From: Bacteroidota bacterium
GTDB taxonomy: Bacteria; Bacteroidota; Bacteroidia; Cytophagales; Cytophagaceae
Direction: 5' to 3'
Length of the DNA stretch: 64,000 bases
Assembly (NCBI GenBank): GCA_023392125.1
Contig: JAEVZS010000021.1
Coordinates: 1-64,000 of the forward strand
Part shown: one piece after another, positions 46,661 through 55,312 of the stretch
How the letters are laid out: each line of letters begins with the position of its first letter
How positions within the stretch are numbered: position 1 is the first letter of the stretch
Program-made: the position numbers and the translations under genes
Notes under the pieces: generated by a model
Databases searched by the model: none
The model's input: only the letters and a program-made list of their open reading frames with translations
Told to the model about the DNA's origin: nothing

Positions 46661-47551
46661 ATGAATTCTATCCGTTCTGTCAAAAACATTGCATCAAACA
46701 GCTGGATGACAATTGCAGTTGCAATAATACTGATTCTTCCTTTTGCTCTTCTTGTCGGACTCATATGGAAAGCAATACCCGTATTGAAAGCAACTCCGGT
46801 TTTTGAGCTGCTTTTCTCTGACAACTGGCAGCCCGGACAAGGCAAGTTTGGTTTCTTTGCCTTTATTGTAAGCTCGGTCATGGTTTCTTTCATCGGAGTT
46901 CTGATTATGATTCCGCTGGGCTTATTTCCTGCCATCTATCTGACGCAGTTTGCCTCCAGATCTTTTTTGTCGGTTATGCGTTCTGTCATAGATGTACTGG
47001 CTGGCATCCCTTCTGTTATTCATGGTGTATGGGGGGTGCTGATTGTTGTACCCTTCGTAAGCAATTTTCTTGCTCCTCTTTTTGGTAAAGAATCGGCCGG
47101 CTATACCATAGTAGCCGGTGGTATTGTGCTTGCAGTGGCCGTTATTCCCTATGTATTACACATGCTTCTTGAGGTTTTCCGGACCATTCCGATAGAGCTG
47201 AAAGAAGTATCTCTTTCGCTTGGCACTACCTATTGGGAGACTATTAAGAAAGTAGTATTAAAAAAGGCCAGCCCTGCCATAATTGTAGTCTATGTTCTGG
47301 GGCTGTCAAAAGCATTCGGAGAAACCATTGCTGTTCTCATGGTTGTTGGTAACGTAGTAAAAATCCCGAAGAGTCTGTTTGACCCCGGATATCCCCTTCC
47401 GGCTCTCATTGCCAATAACTACGGAGAGATGTTGTCTATTCCGATGTATGATTCCGCACTTCTGTTCTCTGCTCTTTTGCTGTTTCTGATTGTTCTGCTT
47501 TTCAATCTGACAGGCCGGTTTATTATTTCCAAAACAGAAACACTGTATTAA
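46661..47551 (+). CDS. pstC: Phosphate ABC transporter permease PstC
   Basis: The 296-residue permease has about six TM helices. The EAA loop VSLSLGTTYWETIKKVVLKK (about 186-205) precedes a TM domain with GLSKAFGETIAVLMVVGN. It starts immediately after the pstS stop and ends 3 bp before pstA. It partners with PstA to form the channel. Confidence 0.9.
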   Translation: MNSIRSVKNIASNSWMTIAVAIILILPFALLVGLIWKAIPVLKATPVFELLFSDNWQPGQGKFGFFAFIVSSVMVSFIGVLIMIPLGLFPAIYLTQFASRSFLSVMRSVIDVLAGIPSVIHGVWGVLIVVPFVSNFLAPLFGKESAGYTIVAGGIVLAVAVIPYVLHMLLEVFRTIPIELKEVSLSLGTTYWETIKKVVLKKASPAIIVVYVLGLSKAFGETIAVLMVVGNVVKIPKSLFDPGYPLPALIANNYGEMLSIPMYDSALLFSALLLFLIVLLFNLTGRFIISKTETLY

Positions 47552-47554
47552 ACA

Positions 47555-48403
47555 ATGAAAATAAAACATTTCGAAGAGCTGTTTTTTAAATGGCTGACCC
47601 GAATTACCACACTTGGACTGATTGTTCTGCTGGCTTCGATTATTTTTGAAATATTCAAAAAAGGGTTACCTGCCTTGTCCTGGGAAATGATCAGTCAGAT
47701 TCCCAAAGGCGGGTTTTACTTTGGCAGGGAAGGTGGAATTCTCAATGCCATTGCCGGTTCGTTTTATCTCGCTACCGGCGCATCGCTCCTGGCTTTCTTT
47801 ATCAGCCTTCCGGTCGCGCTATGTCTGAATATTGTTCTGGTAAGATACAAGACGCTCCAGGAGATTTTCCGTTTTATTCTCAATCTGCTCTGGGGCGTTC
47901 CTCCTATCGTATACGGAGCCTTCGGATTTGCCATTATGCTTTTGCTGGGGCTCAAGTCTTCGCTTCTTGCCGGAATTCTGACGGTCGCACTTCTGATAAG
48001 CCCTATAATGATCAGGGCTATGGATGAAGCGATTAAAAATGTTCCCATGGGGCTTCTGGAGGCAGGTTATGCATTAGGCGCTACCCGTTTTGAAGTAGCA
48101 TTTATCCTCTATTTCCGTCAGGCGCTTCCTGGCATAATTACCGCTTTTCTTCTTGGCCTTGGTAAAGGAATCGGAGATACCGCTTCTGTACTGTTTACAG
48201 CCGGATTTACTGATTACATTCCGGAAAGCCTTACAGAGCCCGCTGCCACGCTTCCGCTGGCCATATTTTTCCAGCTGGGTTCTCCGGTGGCAGAAGTTAA
48301 AGCCAGAGCATATGCCGCTTCTGTAGTCCTGATCATCATTATTCTTATCATAAGCATATTGTCCAGAACAATATCTGCCCAATACTCTAAAAACACGATC
48401 TGA
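47555..48403 (+). CDS. pstA: Phosphate ABC transporter permease PstA
   Basis: The 282-residue permease has about six TM helices. The EAA loop reads GYALGATRFEVAFILYFRQA (about 170-189), then GLGKGIGDTASVLFTAGF. It lies 3 bp after pstC, and its TGA stop overlaps the pstB start (TGATG). Confidence 0.9.
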   Translation: MKIKHFEELFFKWLTRITTLGLIVLLASIIFEIFKKGLPALSWEMISQIPKGGFYFGREGGILNAIAGSFYLATGASLLAFFISLPVALCLNIVLVRYKTLQEIFRFILNLLWGVPPIVYGAFGFAIMLLLGLKSSLLAGILTVALLISPIMIRAMDEAIKNVPMGLLEAGYALGATRFEVAFILYFRQALPGIITAFLLGLGKGIGDTASVLFTAGFTDYIPESLTEPAATLPLAIFFQLGSPVAEVKARAYAASVVLIIIILIISILSRTISAQYSKNTI

Positions 48404-49209
48404 TGAATACCAATCATACTTCCGGACATAACAACATACAGGATGTACCGTCTGCCGATTCAGGCAACGTGATTCATATCCGCAATCTGAATGTGCATCA
48501 TCACAAATCCCATATCTTAAAAGATATCAATCTGAAAATCCCGGAAAAAAAGATCACAACCTTTCTCGGCCCCTCAGGATGCGGAAAAACAACCCTGCTG
48601 AAGTCTCTTAACCGTCTGACTGACCTTTATCCTAAAATGCGTGTTGAAGGCAGTATTACCCTCCGGGGAGAAGAAATACTGGATAAGAAAAATAATATAA
48701 CAGCGCTTCGTCAGAAAATGGGACTTCTTTCGCAGAAACCTTATCCCCTGCCTATGAGCATATTTGACAATATAGCTTTTGGATTAAAAGTTCAGGGAAT
48801 AAAAAACAAGACCGAAATAGCGCATAAAGTAGAATACCATCTAAAGCAGGTCGCACTATGGGAAGAAGTTAAAGATCGTCTGAAGTCTCCTGCTTCAAGA
48901 CTTTCCATAGGTCAGCAGCAACGGTTATGCCTTGGCAGAGGTCTGGCGGTTAACCCGGAAGTTATTCTGGCTGACGAGCCTACTTCTGCTCTCGATCCGA
49001 TCTCAAGCAGAAAAATAGAAGAGCAGTTTCTTGAATTAAAAAAGGATTACTCATTAATTATTGTTACCCACAATCTCCGACAGGCTAAGCGTTTATCTGA
49101 CTACGCCGTATTTATGTATTTTGGTCAGGTGATTGAACACGGAGCTCCTGCCGAACTTTTCAATAATCCCCAAACCGCCGCATTAAAAGATTATCTGAAC
49201 CTGGGATAA
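48403..49209 (+). CDS. pstB: Phosphate ABC transporter ATPase PstB
   Basis: The 268-residue ATPase has a ~22-residue N-terminal extension, Walker A GPSGCGKT (56-63), signature LSIGQQQR, and Walker B VILADEPTSALDP. All the catalytic residues looked for are present. It overlaps pstA by one base. No phoU follows; a terminator lies 21 bp on. Confidence 0.93.
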   Translation: MNTNHTSGHNNIQDVPSADSGNVIHIRNLNVHHHKSHILKDINLKIPEKKITTFLGPSGCGKTTLLKSLNRLTDLYPKMRVEGSITLRGEEILDKKNNITALRQKMGLLSQKPYPLPMSIFDNIAFGLKVQGIKNKTEIAHKVEYHLKQVALWEEVKDRLKSPASRLSIGQQQRLCLGRGLAVNPEVILADEPTSALDPISSRKIEEQFLELKKDYSLIIVTHNLRQAKRLSDYAVFMYFGQVIEHGAPAELFNNPQTAALKDYLNLG

Positions 49210-49230
49210 AACATATTTTCGGTAGAAATA

Positions 49231-49260
49231 AAAGAGGCTGTCCCAAAAGGCAGCCTCTTT
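49231..49260 (+). terminator. Terminator after pst operon
   Basis: AAAGAGGCTG (49231-49240) and CAGCCTCTTT (49251-49260) pair perfectly with a 10-nt loop. It lies 21 bp after pstB, followed by CTGTTT. Confidence 0.75.
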
Positions 49261-49315
49261 CTGTTTACACCTGTATTTGAAATTTGAGTTTATCTCTAGT
49301 TAAATAAAAAAGAAA

Positions 49316-49342
49316 AGCGGTTTCGAAAATTCCGAAACCGCT
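49316..49342 (-). terminator. Terminator of CAU-anticodon tRNA gene
   Basis: Perfect 10-bp arms (AGCGGTTTCG at 49316-49325 with CGAAACCGCT at 49333-49342). On the minus strand the hairpin is followed by TTTTCTTTTTTATTT, a strong intrinsic terminator, 7 bp past the end of the tRNA. Confidence 0.85.
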
Positions 49343-49349
49343 CACAAAG

Positions 49350-49423
49350 TGGACCCTGATGGGCTCGAACCATCGACCCCCTGATTATGAGTCAGGTGCT
49401 CTAACCAGCTGAGCTAAGGGTCC
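49350..49423 (-). tRNA. tRNA with CAU anticodon (elongator Met or Ile2)
   Basis: The minus-strand sequence folds as a tRNA: acceptor GGACCCT/AGGGTCC, D-loop AGCTCAGCTGGTTAGAGC, anticodon loop CTCATAA (anticodon CAU), T-loop GGTTCGAGCC. CAU could be elongator methionine or isoleucine-2 with lysidine. The sequence here does not decide it, and it is not the initiator (acceptor pairs at 1-72). No CCA is encoded at its end. Confidence 0.93.
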
Positions 49424-49604
49424 ATTAACCTACATGGTTAATATCTTTCCCGTATAAAACGGACTGGTTTTGTTTCCCTCGTTGAATTTGGGAGTGCAAT
49501 TTTACAACTTTGATTTATTTATGACAAATGTTTTAGAAGGTTTATTAAAATATTTTTTCAACATCACAGATTAAAAAACTACAAAATATTAATATCCAAT
49601 ATTT

Positions 49605-49781
49605 TTAATTCTCATCCCCCGGATCACTGCAACATCTGCCTTCATGAACTTCTTTCATCCACTCCTCATCACTCAGTGCCGGAGAGCCGGGTGCAGGCTG
49701 TTTACAATATACACACTCGTCTCCGGAGTCAATATAGCCTCTTCCTTCACAAACCGGACACAAATACCCACATGTTGCCAT
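49605..49781 (-). CDS. Small Cys-rich zinc-ribbon-like protein
   Basis: The 58-residue product starts at MATCGYLCPVCEGRG (49781); the upstream MYWY codons are possible but less likely. It has a DnaJ-like CxxCxGxG motif (CPVCEGRGY), then CVYC, then a CC pair. Four of the Cys could bind one zinc. Acidic tail (DPGDEN). It has no TM or signal peptide. Function unknown. Confidence 0.6.
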   Translation of the reverse strand: MATCGYLCPVCEGRGYIDSGDECVYCKQPAPGSPALSDEEWMKEVHEGRCCSDPGDEN

Positions 49782-49869
49782 ATACCAATACAATCAATTA
49801 ATTAACTGCAATCTTTAAATTGTTTCCCGGAACGCCCTCTCTCTTAAAAATGTTATATATCCAGATAAG

Positions 49870-49881
49870 GAGGAGGAGAAT
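49870..49881 (+). promoter_or_regulatory. Strong Shine-Dalgarno sequence
   Basis: AGGAGGAGGAGA lies immediately before the ATG at 49882. Such a full purine-rich SD is uncommon among the genes in this window, whose starts mostly lack one. Confidence 0.5.
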
Positions 49882-50271
49882 ATGCGAGGTACTATAATCG
49901 AACACGGTCATTACGAGCTTTTAGAAAGCGAAAGAGGCAGAATATTACTAATTCTGAATCAGGTTAATACATATATATGGAGCACTGACAAAGCCATTGA
50001 GTACCTGCAACTCACTCAGGGGATGAATGAAAAATCAGGGGACAGACATTTCAGAATAATGAACAAAGGCCCTTTTTTCATTATAAATACGCAAAACAAT
50101 ACGCTTTTCAATAATGTTCCGCATCTATATCTGAAGCATCAGAATCATTACGATGAATTTATTATTCAGGACGGGCTTCCTAATCTGATAGACACAAGTA
50201 AGGAAATAATCCGCACAAACCGGCTGCTACCAGATGAGGAAGTGGAAACATTCGTTTTTCAACGGTATTAA
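49882..50271 (+). CDS. Hypothetical protein
   Basis: The 129-residue product has no signal peptide, TM helix or Cys cluster; it is rich in Asn, Ile and Leu. It starts right after a strong ribosome-binding sequence. It ends with four bases overlapping the convergent gene. I recognise no family. Confidence 0.6.
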   Translation: MRGTIIEHGHYELLESERGRILLILNQVNTYIWSTDKAIEYLQLTQGMNEKSGDRHFRIMNKGPFFIINTQNNTLFNNVPHLYLKHQNHYDEFIIQDGLPNLIDTSKEIIRTNRLLPDEEVETFVFQRY

Positions 50272-50555
50272 AGCTCTATGGCCCACACACATTTCGTGGG
50301 AATGGTTACTCCCTTCAGGGAAATGAAATCATCATCTGCACTCCAGATGGTGGTTTCAACAGCCATTAGCTGATCTTCTGAAGTTTTAAAATACAACTTT
50401 ACTTTATGCTTAAACAGGTTTCCCATTGTCTGGGCTTTATTCAGATACATATTTCTCAAACGCACTCGGGAAGGCTCTCCTTCCAATACATCAGTCGGGT
50501 AAAACTTCAAACCGCTTATTTGCTCCTTAGGCACTGTTACTGCTGCTGTCAACAT
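50268..50555 (-). CDS. Hypothetical protein, small beta-type
   Basis: The 95-residue protein (MLTAAVTVPKEQISGLKFYP... KCVWAIEL) has no TM helix or signal and looks like an all-beta domain. It is tail-to-tail with the previous gene. Not recognised. Confidence 0.55.
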   Translation of the reverse strand: MLTAAVTVPKEQISGLKFYPTDVLEGEPSRVRLRNMYLNKAQTMGNLFKHKVKLYFKTSEDQLMAVETTIWSADDDFISLKGVTIPTKCVWAIEL

Positions 50556-50660
50556 ACTTATTTAAAAATTATTTGTTGAAAATATACGACAAAAACCCCA
50601 TTTTAGGTTCTGTTTACATTTCGGATTTTTAAATACATTACAGAAATATAGCAAAAAAAT

Positions 50661-50861
50661 ATGAGCATTTCAATTGATACTGTTCGAATTGGAAAAAAAT
50701 ATAAACTTATCAACAATCATGATATTACCGAGTTTCAGGTTATTGAGCGATTATCCAATTCCAATTTTTTAATCAAAGACCTGACAAGCCTGGATATATA
50801 TGAGTTTGAAAATCTGGTTCAGTTTGGAAAAGGTAGTGATTATTCGCTTGAAGAACTCTGA
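50661..50861 (+). CDS. Small hypothetical protein
   Basis: The 66-residue acidic protein starts at an ATG (MSISIDTVRIGKKYKLINNH) and has no TM helix or Cys. The short beta-rich pattern resembles small SH3/KOW-like barrels. Function unknown. It is in the same direction as the YceI gene 52 bp on. Confidence 0.5.
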   Translation: MSISIDTVRIGKKYKLINNHDITEFQVIERLSNSNFLIKDLTSLDIYEFENLVQFGKGSDYSLEEL

Positions 50862-50913
50862 TGCTTCCAACCAAACCGGTTCTTCATGAGTTTACCATGT
50901 AAAAAAAATAAAT

Positions 50914-51450
50914 ATGCATAAGCTATTGTTTTTTCTTATGGTCGCATGCTGGTTTCCTGTTCTGACCCATGCGCAAAAACTTCAGACAAGTAATGCTCAT
51001 GCCGAGGTTAGCGGAAGCGCTCCCGGAAATCCATATACAGGCAAATCAGATCAGCTTAAAGGAACACTTGATCCTAAAAGCGGAGAAGTAAACTTTCAGA
51101 TACCATTAAATTCCATTAAAACCGGCAAGGATAAACGGGATGAACATATGAATGAGGCGCTTGAAACGGACAAATATCCGGAAGCAACTTTTAAAGGGAA
51201 AATCACCTCTGGCTTTGATGCAAAAAAGCAAAGCAAACAGGAGGTTACTCTGAAGGGTGACTTTACAATTCACGGAGTGACCAAAAATATAGACATAAAA
51301 GGTTCTGTTCATCCGCAGGGTAATAAAGTTGATTTCTATGCACAATGGAATATTGATATTACCGAATACAAGATTGAACCTCCCAAAATTCTGACATATA
51401 AGGTTGATCCGGAACATACCATTACTGTCTCCGGCGAACTCGGCAAATAA
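50914..51450 (+). CDS. YceI-family periplasmic protein
   Basis: The 178-residue protein has a signal peptide (MHKLLFFLMVACWFPVLTHAQ) and a YceI-like lipocalin fold: GTLDPKSGEVNFQIPLNSI, RDEHMNEALETDKYPEATF, TIHGVTKNIDIKG. The family binds isoprenoid-type lipids in the periplasm. A strong terminator follows. Confidence 0.88.
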   Translation: MHKLLFFLMVACWFPVLTHAQKLQTSNAHAEVSGSAPGNPYTGKSDQLKGTLDPKSGEVNFQIPLNSIKTGKDKRDEHMNEALETDKYPEATFKGKITSGFDAKKQSKQEVTLKGDFTIHGVTKNIDIKGSVHPQGNKVDFYAQWNIDITEYKIEPPKILTYKVDPEHTITVSGELGK

Positions 51451-51475
51451 CAAAACAGAACATCCCTCACAAAAT

Positions 51476-51508
51476 AAAAGGGAAAAGATGATCGATCTTT
51501 TCCCTTTT
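51476..51508. terminator. Terminator after yceI
   Basis: AAAAGGGAAAAGAT (51476-51489) and ATCTTTTCCCTTTT (51495-51508) are perfect complementary arms with a short loop. A and T tracts lie on both sides, so it can work in both directions. Confidence 0.8.
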
Positions 51509-51562
51509 TACTATTCTGATGTGAAATCACATCTTCAAACAGGTTTTACCTTCATTTGATAA

Positions 51563-52867
51563 TCAGCTCTTCAGATAATGTGTTATAGCATCTCTGAGCG
51601 TAGTGAAAATATTGATAAGCTCTTTTTCATTTTCCTCGAGCAGGGTCACCCGAAATCCTTTAAGATCCGAGCAAAATGATGAAATCGGAACAACACAGAT
51701 CCCTGTAGCTCCCAAAAGATAATATACAAACCGTTTATCATTGGCCACCCCCGGTTCACTCACCCACTTCTCCACAAGCGCTTTTATATCCGGATTTTTT
51801 ATTTCCAGATACTGATTATCATTCAGCACACCTTCTTTAAAAATAATGGTATTATAGAATGCGCCATACGTTTCATTGAATCTAAGCTCCGGAACCTGCC
51901 CGAGAATATCAGCTATAATCCTGCTTCTACGCCCGATTGCTTCATTGACTTCTCTTCTGTAAGGCATATAACGAGGGTCGCCCATAATCCGCGGAATAGC
52001 CAGCTGAGGCAATGTTGTAGAGCATACCTCAATCATTTTGGCATTATCCAGAACAGAGCAGAATGCATCAAACTGCGAATCAGCCGAGCGGTTATAGTAC
52101 TCCATCCAGCCGCAACGGGAACCTGGCCAGGGAAATTCTTTTGAAATACCCTTAAGAGCAATACCTGGTACATCGCCGATAATCTCGGCAAGCGAATATG
52201 CTCTGGCTCCGTTGTAGGTAATATTCAGATATATCTCATCACTGATCAGCATCAGATCAAACTCCTCAGCAATTTCCACAATTCGCTTCAGGTGCTCATA
52301 GGGATAAACCATACCGGTCGGATTGTCCGGATTGATAATCAGAATACCGACAATGTTCGGATTATACTTAACTTTATTGTACAAATCATCCAGATCCGGG
52401 TACCAGTGATTGTCCGGGTCAAGCTTATAGGTAAGCGGCTCCTGTGAAGCATGCGCGGCTTCTGCTGACGAGTGAGTCGAATACGCAGGAGATGGACCGA
52501 TTACTCTCGAGTTGCGACTGATAAACTGATAAACTTTGGCTATGGCATCTCCAAGACCATTAAAAAACAAGATATCATTTGCTGTAATCTGAGCTCCCCC
52601 TTTGGCATTATTCAGATCAGCCAAAAACTTCCTGGTTTCCAGAATCCCTTTTGAGGGACAATATCCATACGTCTCATTTTTCATTACAAGATCTGCAATA
52701 ATCTCCTTCATCCAGGCAGGAATCTGCTGCTTTTTCTGAATCGGATCACCGATATTCTCCATGTAAACCGCCTGGCCTGCCTGATGTACCAGATCTGCCT
52801 TCTTTACAATTTCCCGTATCTCATAGCTGAGCTCCTTAGACCCTTCGCTTAACAGTTTATTTCTCAT
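51563..52867 (-). CDS. PLP-dependent class I/II aminotransferase
   Basis: The 434-residue enzyme has the fold type I motifs INPDNPTGMVYP, SDEIYLNITYNG and the PLP lysine in GISKEFPWPGSRCGWM. It resembles alanine/aspartate-type aminotransferases. Length and motifs are normal, but the substrate cannot be read from the sequence. It starts at MRNKLLSEGSK. Confidence 0.88.
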   Translation of the reverse strand: MRNKLLSEGSKELSYEIREIVKKADLVHQAGQAVYMENIGDPIQKKQQIPAWMKEIIADLVMKNETYGYCPSKGILETRKFLADLNNAKGGAQITANDILFFNGLGDAIAKVYQFISRNSRVIGPSPAYSTHSSAEAAHASQEPLTYKLDPDNHWYPDLDDLYNKVKYNPNIVGILIINPDNPTGMVYPYEHLKRIVEIAEEFDLMLISDEIYLNITYNGARAYSLAEIIGDVPGIALKGISKEFPWPGSRCGWMEYYNRSADSQFDAFCSVLDNAKMIEVCSTTLPQLAIPRIMGDPRYMPYRREVNEAIGRRSRIIADILGQVPELRFNETYGAFYNTIIFKEGVLNDNQYLEIKNPDIKALVEKWVSEPGVANDKRFVYYLLGATGICVVPISSFCSDLKGFRVTLLEENEKELINIFTTLRDAITHYLKS

Positions 52868-53162
52868 GTATCACTATTTCTTCCGCAAAATTAAATAAAA
52901 ATATAATTCTCCTGAGGAGCAGGATAACTTTATTGAATAAAAAAGGACGAAATCTCATATAGAAGAATTCTATAACAAGATCAGCTGAGCGAAGCTGCTA
53001 CGACCAGCTGCATTCATCCGAAAAAAGAACTTTTGAATTTCTATAAAGCAGTCGTCTGTATAGGAATTGGAAGGCTTCCCGGAAGAAGTACTGATTTATG
53101 AACCACAATCAGTCTGAGAGCCGGCTAATAATGAAAAAAGCGCACCCGGAGTGCGCTTATGT
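52868..53162. other. Intergenic region before SDR remnant
   Basis: About 295 bp with no convincing gene. It holds the hairpin at 53138-53158. Short frame fragments (for example around 53040-53100) show no recognisable coding. Confidence 0.4.
53138..53158 (-). terminator. Hairpin with T-run on the minus strand
   Basis: AAGCGCAC (53138-53145) pairs with GTGCGCTT (53151-53158). On minus the stem is followed by TTTT and CAT; on plus it lacks a T-run. No minus-strand gene precedes it, so it may be a relic next to the SDR remnant. Confidence 0.4.
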
Positions 53163-53419
53163 GAACCCTCTGGTACAGAACTCGAACTCACTATTAGAGG
53201 ATTTGCGGCGGCTAAACATGGAGAGACTTCTATGAACGAAGAGCAGATGATGAGTGCGGAAGAAGTAGCTGTGGAAATTTTAAAGCGGTTCAGAAAAGAA
53301 AACGTGATCTTATCTTAACACGTCAGGGAAAACTGACGGTCTTTATGAATAAGTGGTTTCCGGGGTTGATGGATAAGATGGTTTATAATCATATGGCCAG
53401 GGAAAAGATTCACCTTTGA
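53163..53419 (+). pseudogene. C-terminal remnant of a short-chain dehydrogenase, frameshifted
   Basis: Reading from 53163 gives EPSGTEL... GFAAAKHGETSMNEEQMMSA then EEVAVEILKRFRKE; this frame meets a stop soon after. From 53303 in a shifted frame the reading continues RDLILTRQGKLTVFMNKWF... MVYNHMAREKIHL and a TGA at 53417-53419. The second part matches the typical end of DltE/SDR-type reductases. The join needs one deleted base, near 53290-53302. The N-terminal two thirds, with the NAD site and catalytic Tyr-Lys, is absent. I infer a decayed gene. Confidence 0.7.
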
Positions 53420-53518
53420 AATGATTATGCAGCTGTATGACTGGAAATGAGTCGGATAACTGGAAGGATTGCAATTACGTACTACTGAAGAATGAAGTAA
53501 AACTTAAAATTAAGTATC

Positions 53519-53977
53519 ATGAGTACATTCAATGGCATAGGAACAAGATTTCTTGGCTTTTCAAAAACTGAAGCTGGCGATGCCTATTATGCCACCAATT
53601 GGTTTACATTTCTGTTTTTTCCGGTTATTCCTTTGTATCGAGCAAAAGTAATATTGAAAAAAACAGAACAGGATTGGTCCGTTTTGAAAAAAAAATATGA
53701 TATACTTTCGAAAGAGAAATTATCAGCAAAAGAAATATTCAGTACTTATTTATTCGGATGGATTCTGATTCCGCTTTTTATAGTTTGGCCCGTTATATTT
53801 TGTATTACGGAAGTTGCAGATGTGATTGGTTTACCCCCGTCTGAATTTAAAGGACTGATCAACGGGCCGAATTTCGGAGTTCGTGAGTACCTGTTTTTTG
53901 CTGCTTTGATCTGGATAGTGGTGGTGGCATGGAAACTTAAAAAATGGGATGATAAAAGAGGAACATACAATTTTTAG
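53519..53977 (+). CDS. Small membrane protein, unknown function
   Basis: The 152-residue protein has an N-terminal stretch (STFNGIGTRFLGFSKTEAGD) followed by hydrophobic segments at about 27-40, 79-102 and 125-140. The NWFTFLFFPVIPLYRAKV element resembles a recurring motif in Bacteroidota membrane proteins. Catalytic residues were not seen. It ends before a strong terminator. Confidence 0.65.
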   Translation: MSTFNGIGTRFLGFSKTEAGDAYYATNWFTFLFFPVIPLYRAKVILKKTEQDWSVLKKKYDILSKEKLSAKEIFSTYLFGWILIPLFIVWPVIFCITEVADVIGLPPSEFKGLINGPNFGVREYLFFAALIWIVVVAWKLKKWDDKRGTYNF

Positions 53978-54032
53978 AAGAGACCTAAATAAACACAGAT
54001 TCAGCTGTTTTTAGATTTGAAAAGTATAATAA

Positions 54033-54066
54033 AAAAAGCCTGAAATTTTAAAATTTCAGGCTTTTT
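54033..54066. terminator. Perfect palindromic terminator (bidirectional)
   Basis: A 34-bp perfect palindrome: AAAAAGCCTGAAATTTT then AAAATTTCAGGCTTTTT. It lies between the small membrane gene and tRNA-Arg, which points toward it on minus, and can end transcription from both sides. Confidence 0.85.
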
Positions 54067-54074
54067 ACTTTTTG

Positions 54075-54146
54075 TGACCCCATCGGGACTCGAACCCAAA
54101 TCTTCAGAACCGGAATCTGAAATTCTATCCATTGAACTATGGGGCC
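54075..54146 (-). tRNA. tRNA-Arg (CCG anticodon)
   Basis: The 72-nt minus-strand cloverleaf has acceptor GGCCCCA/TGGGGTC, the anticodon arm TCAGA-TTCCGGT-TCTGA with anticodon CCG, and T-loop GGTTCGAGTCC. It reads CGG arginine codons. The terminator 54033-54066 follows it. Confidence 0.94.
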
Positions 54147-54361
54147 TTATTTAGGCGGTGCAAAAATAGATTTTTTTTTCTCAACAACCAAGTAATATAT
54201 CTGCCGGTCTATAATTTTAGACTAAGTAGAAAATCATAGAATTGGCGGCTAAACCAAAGTCGCTCTAAAATACAATTCAGTATTAAGAAAGTTTAAACAA
54301 ATGGTTACTTATTTTTATTTTGGCAGGGACATAATTAACTTGCTTCACAAAGCACCGCTGT

Positions 54362-55312
54362 ATGATTCGGATATTTTATATTAAAGATAATGAAATAAGA
54401 TGGGAAAAAGATCCGGAAACTATTACCCCCGAAGACCCCAGACTAATCTGGGTAGATCTGCAATCACCCACAAGTGAGGAAAAGCAAAAAATAGAAGAGC
54501 TATTCAGAATTGAATTATTTACTTCGCAGGAAGCTGCTGAAATCGAAAGCAGTTCACGGTATATTGAGGATATCTATACTGTAGAGGCAAACAATGCTTT
54601 TGTTGTGAGTGAAAACCAGTCCTATGTAACCAAACAGGTTTCATTTATACTGAAAGAAAATATTCTTTTCACTGTCAGAAATGCAGACCTGAAAGCCTTT
54701 GCAGATGTTGTCAGAAAGTTAAAAACCTATCGAAACAGCCAGATTTCAAAAGCATCACAGATATGGACGCTACTGCTTGAATCCAGAATAGACCTGGATG
54801 CCGATTTTATCGAATCTCTTACACGTCAGACAAATGCTGTCAGTAAAAAGCTTCTTAAAGAACGTTCTTTTAAAGAAGAAATCCTTATCAAGATCACTGA
54901 GCTGCAGGAAAACACCATTCTGATCCGCGAAAGTATTGTTGATAAACAACGCCTGGTTTCTTCCTTGCTCAAAAGTTCTTTTATTCAGGAGCCGGAAAAA
55001 GAGCGTCTCCGGATTCTGATCAAGGATATAACCTCACTTCTCCAGCATACAGAATTCAGTTTTGAACGACTTGAGTTTCTTCAAAACACCTTCCTGGGAC
55101 TTGTTAATATAGAGCAGAACCAGGTAATTAAGATTTTTACTGTAGTGACTGTTGTGTTTATGCCACCTACCCTGATCGCGAGTATTTACGGCATGAACTT
55201 TTCCTATATGCCCGAACTCGGATGGAGCTGGGGATATCCATTTGCAATCGCCATGATGCTTCTTGCTTCTCTTGCCTTTCTCTGGTATTTCAGACACCGG
55301 AAGTGGCTATAA
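54362..55312 (+). CDS. corA: CorA-type magnesium/cobalt transporter
   Basis: The 316-residue protein has a large N-terminal cytoplasmic domain with long helices and two C-terminal TM helices. The first helix ends with the YGMNF motif (Gly277 of the GMN), the hallmark of CorA. It is a Mg2+ channel in the inner membrane. It overlaps the convergent ABC gene by six bases. Confidence 0.93.
   Translation: MIRIFYIKDNEIRWEKDPETITPEDPRLIWVDLQSPTSEEKQKIEELFRIELFTSQEAAEIESSSRYIEDIYTVEANNAFVVSENQSYVTKQVSFILKENILFTVRNADLKAFADVVRKLKTYRNSQISKASQIWTLLLESRIDLDADFIESLTRQTNAVSKKLLKERSFKEEILIKITELQENTILIRESIVDKQRLVSSLLKSSFIQEPEKERLRILIKDITSLLQHTEFSFERLEFLQNTFLGLVNIEQNQVIKIFTVVTVVFMPPTLIASIYGMNFSYMPELGWSWGYPFAIAMMLLASLAFLWYFRHRKWL

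Noticed and set aside
53221..53419. Small toxin-antitoxin-like gene pair
   Set aside because: The two frames join into one SDR C-terminus when one base is restored.
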